A stretch of DNA of 64,000 nt from Lithospermum erythrorhizon (taxonomy: Eukaryota; Streptophyta; Magnoliopsida; Boraginales; Boraginaceae): positions 62,001-126,000 of the forward strand of contig JADFUC010002021.1 in assembly GCA_019722365.1 (NCBI GenBank), read 5' to 3'. Under the pieces are notes generated by a model. That model had not been told where the DNA came from and did no database searches. It worked only from the letters and a program-made list of their open reading frames with translations. The translations under genes and the position numbers were made by a program. Positions 14,401 to 31,100 of the stretch are shown here, one piece after another; the first letter of the stretch is position 1, and every line of letters begins with the position of its first letter.

Positions 14401-16279
14401 AAGGTTTCTTGTGCAGGTTTTCGACTGGTTACTGATTCATAAAATTATATAGCTAGTTCCTCGAAAATGCAAATAAAAAATGTGGTAAGCAAAATCAATT
14501 TTTCTCAAATTTAAATTAAAAAAATCTATTTAATAACCTGATTGATATAACTTATTCTGGAAACTCCAGCCACCAGCTTTGCAACATCCGAATCAAACTC
14601 TCTCTCTATGCTTTGCAGACTTTCACAAGTATCATCAACCACGTCATGAAGGATTCCAGCCACAACAGTATCCACAGCCTGGGAACACAAGAAGCTTACA
14701 TTGTCATATCTTAATGGGCAATATATTTCAAACCTTGTACAAATTGAATTTTAAATGCAGTAGCATTATATAGTCATTCATTTTCTTCCGAAATAAGATC
14801 TCTTTATTGTTGGTAAAGCAATAAAGAAATGGAGAAAGATAACGATAGAATCACAGTTACAAAGAGATACCCTTTTTCCAGCAGCTGGGACTAATGCGGC
14901 TATGATTTTTCCAGTGTGAATACAGTGTGTTAAGTACGGATCCCCAGTCTTGCGCAGCTGGCCATGGTGAGCCTTCCTTGCAAATGCTATCGCTTTTTCC
15001 ACCTGCCTTCATATGTTATAGACATTAAAGGAATGGTGTAAAACCACTGATAAGTTCAAGTCGAGATGGTAAACCTTTGGATCAGAAAATATGGGATATC
15101 CCGTCACATCCACTCCATCCAGTATGAGAGACCCTGCATCGTTTTCCATCGACTGTATTAGTTGAAAAGAAATTGTGCCAAGAAACAATGTGCTCAGTTA
15201 CTCCGAGCATTACCCCGTTTAGGCGAGAGCTTCTTTGGAGACATTGAGGCATGATTTATGTAAGTATGTTGCATGTGCTATTTAAATTATAGTTTTGATT
15301 CGAATTAAAGTCAGCGGACTATATCATTAGCCAACCTGGGCCATAACCCGCCTCAATTTTTAAAAAATTGTATAATCGTAATTTTTTAAGTTTTTGATGT
15401 TACGTTATTTGGTACATCCGGAGTTTGAAAATAAGTGTATTTACATTTTCAATGTATTTTTTTAACTACTTTTTCTTGATAAATTATCCACAACCAACCA
15501 ATTATATAGTTTCAATTAATTGACATTTTTTTTTTGGCAACAATTTAATACTCCCTGGGTCTCCATTTAATTTTAACAATTTAATACTCCCTCCGTCTCG
15601 GTCTCAATTTAATTAACCATCTAGCAAAAGTTCTTGTTCATTATAATCGATCGTTTATTTTATTAATGCGACTTTTTCATTGAAGTTAAAAAACAATCAT
15701 TTTTTTTTCTTTCTAATATTATACATTTTAGATTTATTTAATATTTTTTCTTTCTCGTAAAATGATAAAGCCAAATTATTTAATAAAGTAATTTTTAGCT
15801 AAATTATCAATTAAATTGAAATGTTTTTTAACTAATAATTAAAATTCACCGCGGCCCATTCTTTCTTGATCGCGATATACCGTTAAAAACAAAACACACA
15901 TAAAAATTAAAATCATACCAGGTAGTTCATCCATTTTGGGCCACAAAAAATCAACTTTAGTAGAAAGACAAGCCCCAGAAGCAATCGCCACAGCCGTCAC
16001 CGCCACCTGCGTAATCGCCGAAGTCACCGCACCATGGAGGCTGCTTCCGCCACCCGCCGCCGCCAAGTTGCCGGAAGTCAACAACACAGACCCAACCGAA
16101 GCTGAAACTGATAATAATTTATTATTCACACTACTCTTGCGTTGACTTTTGTACACTACACATGGAAACCATTTGTACATAATTGAATAACCATTTTTTA
16201 CGTGTCCCAAAATTGATGTCGTCTTTGTACTTATTATATACATGCTGCTACAACATGAAGATGAACATGTTGATGACAT
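8482..16279 (-). CDS. RelA/SpoT homologue ((p)ppGpp synthetase/hydrolase), predicted plastid
   Basis: Exons (minus strand): 15919-16279, 15075-15133, 14871-15002, 14538-14678, 13974-14030, 13556-13650, 13210-13342, 12917-13096, 12229-12419, 12070-12136, 11816-11949, 11555-11621, 11379-11441, 11050-11294, 10559-10688, 10281-10373, 9713-9916, 8482-8772; 2643 nt, 880 aa, phases consistent. The Ser-rich N-terminus looks like a chloroplast transit peptide. HD hydrolase domain (about 140-330): [23 protein letters not shown] (H195, D196) and [11 protein letters not shown] (D274) supply the usual metal ligands; the classic ED pair is DD (D199-D200). Synthetase domain (about 455-575): [59 protein letters not shown], all key motifs kept. 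A C-terminal TGS-like domain (about 815-880) ends DGDVVEVKM, and no ACT domain follows. Exon 2 uses an acceptor at 15134-15135, chosen because the upstream AG would shift the frame. Likely role: making and removing plastid (p)ppGpp. Confidence 0.93.
15195..15262 (+). repeat. Short Angio-SINE 3' fragment in RSH intron 1
   Basis: About 65 bases (ACCCCGTTTAGGCGAGAGCT, GAGACATTGAGGCATG) match the 3' part of the SINE copies at 5216-5362 and 42401-42550. It is a relic with no head. Confidence 0.5.
15550..15840. repeat. MITE-like ends in RSH intron 1
   Basis: Two nested starts of the type AATACTCCCTGGGTCTCC and TACTCCCTCCGTCTCGG occur within 40 bases, followed by AT-rich sequence. They look like Stowaway-type left ends, one inserted in or beside another. 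The matching right end is not clear, so the outer limit is approximate. Confidence 0.4.
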
Positions 16280-18464
16280 CCTTATATTAACTACTTAATT
16301 AGTTGAAAAACTTTAATAATGGTTATTTATAGTAATAATTTAGTTTAATTAAATTAAGTGATTTTCATAATTTGAGAATATATGGAAGATTCAGTTAAGA
16401 ATGAATAGCTAAGAATCTAAGATAGGGATCTGTATGTAAGTACACTTGTTTTTATTATTGTAAAAGAGTACGTGGTACTATTGTAATAATGTAATGAGAA
16501 GAGTAGACGGGTAAGCCAATGAATGGTGGAAAATTTTGCTTGTGGGCACCACTCATTTCTTGATTGGTTTGCGGTTTTATTTTCATTTTAATATCGATAT
16601 CACCTTCGTCTCATAATTTAAAGAGGTTTTTTCATTTTATAAATATATCTCATAATTATTTTATTTTTTTACTAAAATTTATTTCAGAAAATGAAACAAA
16701 AACTTTATCTATGAGATTTAAATTTTTATTAAAGTTTGTATTATAATAAATTGGTTTTAGAAAATGGAATTGAGGGAATACTAGTATCACTTTTAGTATG
16801 GGAGTATTATTTTTACACTTACAATAAATTATTAAAATTAGCCAACAATAGAAGTTTTATAGTTTTAGACAAAAATATCCTTTGATAAAGGTGAATATGA
16901 ATGATCTAGATAGATGTAGATGTCTCGATTGGGGTATTTTTGTCCCCCGAAAAAATAATAAGTGCTATTTTTTGATAATTTTTTATAATTTTGACAAGTT
17001 TTGAAACATAAATACGGAGTACTAAAATGTGTCATTTTGCAAATTTTTCCTTTGAAAAAAGTTGCCTCCCATTACACATTAACACTAAACGATTGGATAT
17101 TAACTAGATATTAACTTCTAATTGGTACTCTTAGTTTTTTTATTTGAGCACACGATAGCGTGTCGAGGTAAATTTTATTTATATATTGTCTTAAAGTATA
17201 TGTTCGAAAATTAAAAAAGAAAATAATATTATAAAATTATTTTCAAAAATAAATTTAATTATATAAATTAAATTTTTATATTTATTAAAATAATGAGTAA
17301 TTAGTAATGAATGGTCAAAGTTCCAACTCGATATATAAAAATATCAAATAAAAAAACAGAGGCAGTATTATGTAAATATTTGTTACTTTGTTAGATACTG
17401 TAGTTTCAAAAATTAATAGGCGATTCCATTTTTTGAGGCAGCTTAAACTATCATGTCACTTTTTTTATATACATTATGACAAATTACAATAAAATAATAC
17501 TATGAAAATATTTTAAAATGAATCTAATATATTAATTTTATATTTTTTTGGGTTAGTGAATAAAAAGTAATTTGTAGTTAAAGCAGCATGAAATACCAGC
17601 GTCGGTGTTGAAATTAATGGAATAGTAAAGTACTTTCTCTCCGGCATCAGCAAAAGATTACTTTAGTTTTGACTTTTTTTCAAAGGGAAATTTAAAGAGA
17701 TAAGTTAAAGTGGATCTACCTCCGCATGTAAAAGTTAATTAAATGAGATAATATATGGGAAATGAAAAAATGTAAAAGTGTGCATTTTGTGGGATGAAGG
17801 GAGCCATCAATTATTACTGATGAGGGTGTTGTTTACCAAAAAATAAAAATAAAAAAATAAGATGAGTGGTATGGAGTTAAGTTTTTTTAAAGATGTTAAA
17901 CTCAATTTTGATTGAGAAATGTGGCAATCTTGCACTTTCCCCCCAATATTATGAGATGAATAAATGGAATGAAACGAAGAAACTCTAAAATTTTCCGAAA
18001 AGAGATAGAAGTTATGGCCAACAGTCACACATATCTTACATTTAGGTATGTAGAAAGTATAAATTAAGGTTTTTCAAGTGGTATTCAATATTGGTAAAAT
18101 GATACATTGAAATTGGATTAATCGTTTTTTTAACTTGTGCCCTTTAAAGCATGTGCATCAGATTCCCTAAAATTTCACTAAATGCATTCTAAATCACTTT
18201 TTATTTTTATTTTTAGGGGTTGATTTTTACGTATGTTTTTTTAGTAGTTTTTTTATTATTCACTTCCCTATTGAAAAAATAATAGAGATAGTATAAATTT
18301 AGGAGGTGAAGAGGGTGGATGAATAATTTTTATATGGGATAACTTATTTTAAGAAAAATTTGAAAAATTATTTTTCATTTTAGTGATGACCCACTTATTT
18401 AGCTTTAGGAGAGATGATGTACATGCTCTTAGGGCACAAATTAAGATGATAATTAAGAAAAATA
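16280..18464. other. AT-rich spacer upstream of the RSH gene
   Basis: No gene is supported. Probable RSH 5' untranslated and promoter sequence starts at 16280. A possible MITE lies at about 16602-16780: starts TTCGTCTCATAATTTAAAG, ends AATTGAGGGAATA. The rest is low-complexity AT-rich DNA. Confidence 0.45.
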
Positions 18465-18725
18465 CTCCATATGTTCCATTTTAGTTGTCTTTCTAGTCAT
18501 TTGCACATAGATTAAGAAAAATAAAAAGTAGTTAAAACGTACATTGAAAATATAAAATGTCAATTAATTGAAATTATATAATTGGTTGGTTGATAATTTA
18601 ATGATAGTAGTCGAAAAAGTACGTTAAAAATGTAAAGATTCAATTTTTCTATCTTAAGAAAGGCAAAGTATTTTGAAACGAAAAAATAGGCGTAGAAAGG
18701 CAGTAAAAAAGAGGAGCGGAGGGAG
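18465..18725. mobile_element. Stowaway-like MITE
   Basis: A 261-bp element begins CTCCATATGTTCCATTTTAG and ends GAGCGGAGGGAG, flanked by TA at 18463-18464 and 18726-18727. It shares the internal stretch ATTGGTTGGTTGATAATTTAA with the partial element at 43799-43939, so both belong to one family. Confidence 0.75.
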
Positions 18726-18805
18726 TATTTGATATAAGATTTGCATACGAACTTTGATATGAAAATATTTAATATATATTTCATTATTATTTTTTTAATT
18801 TCTTT

Positions 18806-19340
18806 TTAGCGCATCTTCACCCAGCGAATAATGGGAGTGAGGAGGCCGGCTTTGCGTCCGTAAATAAATTGCGGCTTTTTATGAATATCGTAGAATAAAT
18901 GGATGCAAACCACGAAGATGGTCCAGGGGTGAAGCACAGTGCAAGAGGGCAGCGACTGCCCAGCAGTTCGTAGAGAAGAATTTGTTAGTGGATAACGATA
19001 AGAAGAGCTCAATTAAAGAGGCTATTATGGGGAGCATTAAAGACTATAGTGTCGGTCAGCTATTGTGAGCACTTGGCCGTTATCACTGATAATAATGGAG
19101 TCGTCAAAAAATTCGACCAAATAGCGGTCCGGAGCATTATAAAAGGTAATCTTGAAGGCAAAATCGAAATGGATTGACTTTGATACCGAAACTCCATTTA
19201 CGAAACAGCTCTCTGCGGTCTGCTGCAGAAACGTGCGTCGGAGTATTCTGGCAGAACAACCGATCTTTTTATTTTGCGAGGCATTTCCATTTAGACGAGA
19301 GCGTATTGAAACACAAGCTTGAAAGACTTGTCATCAGGTC
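18806..19340 (-). pseudogene. Unidentified coding-like remnant
   Basis: GC-richer than its surroundings. On the minus strand, from about 19230 down to a stop near 19035, an open stretch reads FVNGVSVSKSIHFDFAFKI and continues through DRYLVEFFDD to NGQVLTIADRHYS, with a protein-like mix of residues. A second open stretch, 19012 to 18806 in another frame, contains LHPWTIFVVCIHLF and ends RWVKMR. I do not recognise either. They could be exons of a decayed gene, a captured gene fragment, or chance. No ATG-to-stop gene with proper splice sites can be built. Confidence 0.3.
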
Positions 19341-19492
19341 TTATTAAAATCGGACCCGGAGTAAATCAAGTACATATTAAAAAAACCGTTAGACTGATAT
19401 TGTCATGACTCATGAGCTATTTAAACCGTTAGACTAATGTTGTCATGAGCTATTTAAATGTAATGATATATTCACGTGATAGTAAACTACGA

Positions 19493-20281
19493 GGGTGTTT
19501 GGCTAAGCTTTTTTTTAACTTATAAGTGATTATAACTAGATTAATTATAAGTTGTCAAATTTATTTTGATTTGTTTGATAACTTATAATGAGATTTTTTT
19601 ACATGTTTGTATAACAATAATTTAAAATAATTTATAAGGACATCACATTTACATAACATTTTTTTTAATGATATAAATATATTAGTACTTTAATATTTGA
19701 AATAATAAAAAATAATTGTAACTAAAATTAGTATTTTATGACTAAAAATATAACATTTATGATATCAATAATAGTATAAATTGTATATTTCCCTCCTATA
19801 TTGGACGAACAATGGTAAGTGTAATGGGAGTGCTTTATTATTAAATAAGGATAAATCCAAGTATTTATTAGGTCGAGCCCCCAGTAAAATAAGTTGGTAA
19901 AGTTAGAAATTGGAACTTTTTTGAAACAACTTATAAATTGCTAAGAACTTATAAGTTTTTTTACCAAACGATAGGAATTAGAAATTACATATGATATTAT
20001 ACAACAATTGAATTCCCAAACTAGTTTCCGTCTTTGCTTCGCTTGGATATTCTACTTGTAGAACGCGTAAAATCTTGGCTCAGCGAATGACTCTTGAAAC
20101 ACCAAGCGAAAGTGTCATCCCAGAGGAATCGAGCAGAGGCCCTCTTGAATAGAAGCTTTTTTCTTACGATCTATTAGGCTAAATGACTTTGATTGGAACT
20201 TATAAGTTGAATGTTGGAAATATTTGTCAAACACTTCATTTTGTTAAAATCAATTTATAAAATAAACTTAGCCAAACACCC
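19493..20281. mobile_element. TIR element (GGGTGTTTGGCTAAG ends), possibly hAT-derived MITE
   Basis: The 789-bp stretch starts GGGTGTTTGGCTAAGCTTTT and ends with its inverted complement (AAACTTAGCCAAACACCC). Just inside both ends lie further AACTTATAAG-type inverted motifs. Such ends occur in non-autonomous plant DNA transposons. No transposase frame is present. A segment at about 20025-20165 is GC-richer and unlike the AT-rich arms. No convincing target duplication is visible. Confidence 0.65.
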
Positions 20282-20573
20282 TATATATTATAATACCCTC
20301 AATTCATTTTAATTAATTCTTTTTATTTTCGATGTCATTATTTGATCCGTTAGTGGACTATATTATATACTCCCACTTGCTCAGAATTCAACCCATTTGA
20401 ATTCTTTCAACATGAATTAATCCATGTGTATTCAACACATAATTCAACAAACCATTGCCCCTCTTCAATAGTTGAATCACTTTTTTAAAAATCCTATTGT
20501 GGGTGGTCTTAGGAAGAAAAGACTCACACAAAAACTAAGAGATGTATAGCATATCCTATGTCTCAATTCATGG

Positions 20574-21658
20574 TAGGGATGTTTTTCGGTTTAGTTGATT
20601 GGTTTTTTCGATTTTTTGTGTGAAAGCAGGTCCCATCTCGATTTTTCATCACACACACCGCAAAACCATTTCGGTTCAAAATTAATTTGGTTTGATCGGT
20701 TCGGTTATAGTCGGTTTTCATGCGGTTTCGGTTCGGTTCAGTCGGTTTTTCGGTTTTATTAACAATAGTATCATATAAAAAGTTCACGATTTCAAATTAA
20801 AATAAAATACACATAAATTTCAACATATACACCCGATATATGACATAATTGTAGATGGTGGATTCGAAGCAAGGGAGATATTTCTTCTTTCACTTAATCC
20901 CATATTGTTAGTCCCATTTTGACTTTACACACACAAAATTTTAGGCATTTTTAGTTGTTAATACAGTTAATGATTTTTCTCGAATTCTGACGTATTCGTT
21001 TTAATTGAAATGTGAATCGAATTTGGAATTCTAGAATTGAAAAATGTCTCAACTAAAAGGGATGGAGGGGCGTAATGTAATAGTGATGACAACGTCACTT
21101 GATAATAGATATAGATACAAAACAAATTAGTAACATATTATTCGAAATTCACCAAATGCATGATTTTGAATTAAAACCGATACTAATAATTTCAAATTAA
21201 AAATAGTTTGAACATTCCGCTAAAGTCTTGATCACGATTTCTCTTGTTGGGCAGGGTGTAGGAGAATATTCTTGGATGATATGTGTTAGTGTGAAGTTTT
21301 ATTAGGTGATACGTATCAAATAATCTTTTTGAACTTTGGATGTAGCATTTTGAGTTGAAGCTTTATTTGAGCTTTGGACTTTACGTTATTAGGTATTAAA
21401 AAAAGCGGTATAATATTTTTTTAAAACTTAAATGAAAATATTTAAAATAATCATAAATATAAATATTTTAAACAAATTTTAAAAAAATAGGATTCAGTCC
21501 GATCGGTTTCGGTTCGGTTTATGCTAAGCAAGAAACCACCGATAAATTTTGTCATTATAATTTTTTTTTTACCATTTCGGTTCGGTCTCATTTTTCTCCA
21601 ACAAATGTTAAAAAATCGGTTGAACCGATCGGGTTTTTGGTTTGAACCGAACAGCTAT
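20574..21658. mobile_element. CGGTT-rich non-autonomous element
   Basis: Both ends carry repeated CGGTT/GGTTCGGTT motifs in inverted arrangement: left TAGGGATGTTTTTCGGTT, CGGTTCGGTTCAGTCGG; right GTTGAACCGATCGG, GGTTTGAACCGAACAG. The middle is AT-rich and non-coding. A related element lies at 56826-57410. Class assignment and exact borders are uncertain. Confidence 0.5.
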
Positions 21659-22310
21659 CTAATTAAGTAGTATTGATACACAACTTATATGTTGACATAT
21701 GCCACTTTTAATGTACATATTAAAAATTAAGGGTTCACTCTATATCACATACAAATCTACGTGACAATAATTGAGATGGAGCCAATGCCTATAAAAACCC
21801 TGTTTAAAATAACAGGATAGTAACCACAGAAGATAGTTCCAATGCCTATAACCAGGCTCTAGCTTAAACGGGATAATAGGGATCGCATGCACCCTTACCT
21901 TTATGCTAATAGAGAGAAAAGGAAATATAAGATAGTGTATCATTATAAAATTAATGAGATCACAAAATACAGAAATTGTAGGATTGAAAAATATGATACA
22001 CAAAATACATTCTTCCGACTTGATTAGTTTGAATTGGGGATTCAACATATTTACAACCCTCAACCTCAGAACAATCAAATCAGAGTAGTCATCGCTCGTC
22101 ACACTGCAAGCGAGACATAGACACCGGGGAACTGCATTTTAAGAGCAGCAACCCCGCAAACGATTTTCACAAACGAAAAGAGCGAAAAAACTTACGAAAG
22201 ATTGATTAGACAAGAACAGGATATAGAAGAATGGTTATGGACCACAACAATTATCTTGGCACTCCATACTTATACCGGTCTTCCTGATTAAGCTATCTAT
22301 GGATCTACCT
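21659..22310. other. Region downstream of the CDPK gene
   Basis: No separate gene is supported. The last 150-400 bases before 22311 probably include the CDPK 3' untranslated region. A minus-strand open frame at 21740-22102 has no recognisable domain and poor coding character. Confidence 0.4.
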
Positions 22311-27152
<4,842 letters not shown>

Positions 27153-27900
27153 CAAAACAATGAAACAACTAAAATTACCCCCCTTTTTTCCCCTCCTCTT
27201 ATCAACCTTTCAACAACCACAAAATGTCAATTCTTGAAGACCCAAAAGCCTAAATTCTCAAGCTATTGGATCTTGAACACAAAAGTCTAAAAAACCAAAA
27301 ATGGGAAATTGATCAAATCAAATAATAATCCAATCTTTATTCCAAAAACACTACCAAAACCAATCAAAAACAACAATATGTAGTATATTTTCAGCAACTA
27401 AAAAGCCCCACCTAGGGAACACATGGCTTCAGATCTCTCAAAAGTTATTGAATTTTGCAACACAAGCAAAATCTTGAAAAAAAATATACTACTCTTTTCA
27501 AAAAGAACCCATTTTTAATGTCATACTTTCAAAAAAACTCAAAAAAGAAATATATAAAAATATAAATTTAAGTTATTTGGATAAACAGAAAATAAGAAGC
27601 CATTTTTAATGTCATACTTTCAAGAAAATTGAAGAAAAAAATACAAATAGAATTAATTTGGAGAAACAAAAACACAGGCAATATAATGGAGGTGATTTAA
27701 ATGGAGAATAAAAAGAATATGTGATTATGATTTGTGAATAAAAAAGATGAAAATGGAAAGAGGATAAGAAAGAGAAAGAAATGTGAGACTTTCTCCTTCC
27801 TCCTAATTGATTTCACACTCGTCTCTGCCTTGTCTTTTTATTACACTACCAAACGTATTTCTTTTGTCTGGTTTCTTGAACACTAGATCTACTGCCATTA
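27153..27900 (-). promoter_or_regulatory. CDPK 5' untranslated and promoter region
   Basis: Sequence upstream of the CDPK start codon. A 5' untranslated region is likely, but its start cannot be placed. Two copies of CATTTTTAATGTCATACTTTCAA occur at about 27510 and 27602. No convincing TATA box could be fixed. Confidence 0.35.
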
Positions 27901-28249
27901 CATTTTTAATACACCGAATCATATCGTTTACTTAAGCTTATCGTAATGTTGATTGTCTGATTAAACAAAATAAGGGTATTTAAGATGTTCGTATTTATTT
28001 TTAAGCCCAATGTCTGCGTTAAATGAAATGTTTATGAGTGGTTATATGTTACACTTGAATTAAGGTGAAAGTCTGATTATAACGTTGTAAAGAGCATGAT
28101 TACTAAAATTTTGTAATCTCTAAATGGGACTCATATGTTATGAGTATATATAGATAGTTTCATTTTTTTTTATCCATCATTTTGTACATTTATATGCTTT
28201 CAATATTTGTACTGTCGAAATTGTATAATTTTAGAAAATTAAATCCGAT

Positions 28250-29760
28250 TTATATTAATCGGTGAAATTGATTAAATAAAAGTGTTAATCACAATTTCTG
28301 GCGGCAGTGGGATTCGGTCGAGACGATAATGATCGACGGCGTGTAAAAATAATGAGGTTTCAGGAATTAAGCTCCTGACATTAGTCAAAAGTCGAGTAGG
28401 GTTTATATATTGATTAACCACAAATTTAACTTCAGCGAGATTAAGAAAATAATTTTGAGTTAAATGTCGGTCATATAATTCAAAATGATTTATTCTGATA
28501 TTCGACTATTTATTTCAAAAAGTTACGGAAGGCGGGACTTAAAGACTTCTAAGAAGAGCCGGGGTTTAAAATAAAAACTCAAGAGAATTGGGGTAATAGC
28601 AAGAAAATGTGTTTGGCGCAAAAAATGATAAAATCTTCACTTTTCGCCGCCAGCTGAGCGCCCGTATACTTGGAGGCAGGGACAAATGGTATTCCATAAA
28701 GAGATTAGGCAGGATGCGGATCTTTACTTATGAGGTGTTGTCGAATCAGTCGGGGTGGTTATGGATCACGATAAATCAGAGGCCCAAAAAGCCTATATAA
28801 ATCACAACAATGTCTCCTCAGAGAATCTAGCATAAAAACAATTAGTATTTTATTTCGTAAAAACTTCGAATATTGTTCGCTCTGGGTGAAAAAACCTGCA
28901 AAACCATCAGGAAGCAATCTTTGACTGTAATACAGCAGTGTCTAGAATTGAAGAAGCGGAGAAAGAATACAAAAATTCTTACGTCTCCGTCACCAAAATA
29001 TAGGCACCTAAAACAAGGTACACAAGGTTGAATTACTATAAACACGGTAATTTCAAGATTAAACATCAAAAGCGATGAGAATGTCATTCGGATAAATAAT
29101 CGAATACTTCTGAAGATTAAAGAGCGAAAGCCCCATGGTAAATCATAGAGGCGAGGATCTGAGGCTGGCCTTTACTTTGTTCATACGTCAAGAAACACGG
29201 AGGAGTAAAACAGCTAAGGCATCACTGGCAGCCGATGCTTAACATATCAGCATGGGATATCACCTAAAAACTCGAGGGGCTAATTTCTTAAGCACTGACT
29301 CGATACAGCTAATGCGGGATCAATTTCTTCCAAAGGCGCTAATTTAGACACGTATCGGATCCAGTCTAAGTCCACGACGACTCAGTCTGAGACAGATCAG
29401 TCAGAACCGGTAAAATGCAATTTATCACATTTCAACACAGGAGCAACGGACCGTATCAATCGAGCCAAGTCCGAAAATAGAGTCTTATCGGAGTCGGATC
29501 GGCAGTCAGGACTACATCAATTTATGATCATGTGATTCACGGCCAATCGAATGCAGAACAGAATCGCTGCTTGATCAGAGGCGTAAATTCAACCACAAAT
29601 AGGTTGCCCCAATCGAGATACCAATTCCGGGAACTTCGTCAATCCGATCAACTTTTGTCCCATTTGGCTTGATTAACAATCCGTTTAAGAAGCGATAGTA
29701 TTGTCAGTGGACCTCAATCGTTTGATAAATCTTCTTTGTACCTAAATAGGTTTTCCAAAT
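28250..29760. mobile_element. Possible LTR-retrotransposon relic
   Basis: A GC-richer island of about 1.5 kb in AT-rich surroundings, with no intact frame. TGGCGGCAGTGGGATTCG near 28310 resembles the sequence found just after a left LTR (primer binding site and leader) in some Ty3-type elements. GCCTATATAAATCAC near 28790 looks like an LTR TATA region. No gag or pol motif was found and no paired LTRs were seen, so the class is a guess. Confidence 0.3.
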
Positions 29761-30428
29761 GGATTTTATTGTATTGGTGCACGTACATTATAAATAATAA
29801 AATCTTTCTAGCTATTACAGTATTGATTAAAAAATAATTAATTTTACATGTATATTGTCAATTGATTATTCACTAAATTTTTAATTTTTGGTTATTTAAT
29901 GGAGTATTTTTTTACTTTTGACTATTTTGTCTTGAAAAGATGTAGATAGTGAATTAAAGAAGAAAGAGAAGTATATTTAATGATATGTGTATAACTAGAA
30001 AAAATAGATGAAAATGTATTAAAAGTGTCAAACGATAACTAAAAAGAAATAAGAAATTTTAGCTAAAATGACAGGTAAAAAACGGATTAAGTATTGCATA
30101 TCATATACTTCCTCCGGTCTTTTTTTATTTGTCATCCTAGTTATTTTCACGTCAGTTAAGAATGAATGACATTTTACGCATGTATGCTGATTAATGAATC
30201 AAACAATAATTTAACGAATGTATTAGTATTATTGAAAGCTTTTTTATTACATATATATTAAATCTGAGGTTAAAAGGAGCTGATGAAGTGTTAACGTAGG
30301 AATTAAAGTGACAAATATTTTTAAATAATTTTTTCGGTAGGATGAGAACTAAAAATCGGAGAAAACATGTTAGGAGATCAAAGATAGTTATTAGATGACC
30401 ATCAAAAGCATATTGTATAAATTTGGAA

Positions 30429-30475
<47 letters not shown>
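30429..30475. repeat. (AT)n microsatellite
   Basis: A nearly perfect run of AT dinucleotides with one interruption (TATAATAT). Confidence 0.9.
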
Positions 30476-30912
30476 TTTCAGCAAATTAACAATGAAGAGT
30501 ATGATTAGATAGTATCGATTACGTTGTATTAATTACGATCACAGAAATTATTAAAGTAAAGGCAGGTTAAGATTAAATATTCTGAAAGAATATAGAATAT
30601 ATATTATGTTCCAATAAAAAGTAAGCCCAAGCATGCGCTTAAAGTTAGAGATTCGAAATATCGTTAAAAACTATTGAGTTATCGGCAAAATTTCGAATCA
30701 ATTAAGTATGAAAGGAGATATCAAAAAGATGGAGATGACCATTCCATTTGCATGTCTTTGTTTTTTTTAGTTCCCTCCATCTAATTTAACATGATGTGGA
30801 CTTTTTATTAAATTTTCAACTGGGCTGGCTATTTATTTATAGTGGGTCACTCGGTTGTTGTAAACTAGGATAGCGAGATAGAATATTAGAGGTTTCAATG
30901 AATTGGTAGTTT

Positions 30913-31100
30913 TAAAATAATTACGAAAGGAGACGTGTGATGCACAATGCAATCGATTTTTTAAATATTTGATATATTTTTATGTTTTAATTAAGTAATT
31001 ATACACAATTTTTAAAATAATTAAAGGGAGGCGTGTGATGTCTGTTCTGTCGATTTTTAAATATTTAATATATTTTATGTTTAATTAAGTAATTATTTTA
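30913..31100. repeat. Tandem duplication of about 95 bp
   Basis: Two diverged copies share TTTAAAATAATTA, GGAG(A)CGTGTGATG, TCGATTTTTTAAATATTT and TTAATTAAGTAATTAT in the same order. Confidence 0.75.

Noticed and set aside
15134..15152. Upstream acceptor (AATACAG) for RSH exon 2
   Set aside because: It would add bases out of phase; the acceptor at 15134-15135 restores the conserved reading [18 protein letters not shown].
21740..22102. 120-residue minus-strand frame downstream of the CDPK
   Set aside because: AT-driven composition, no recognisable domain, likely chance in 3' flanking sequence.
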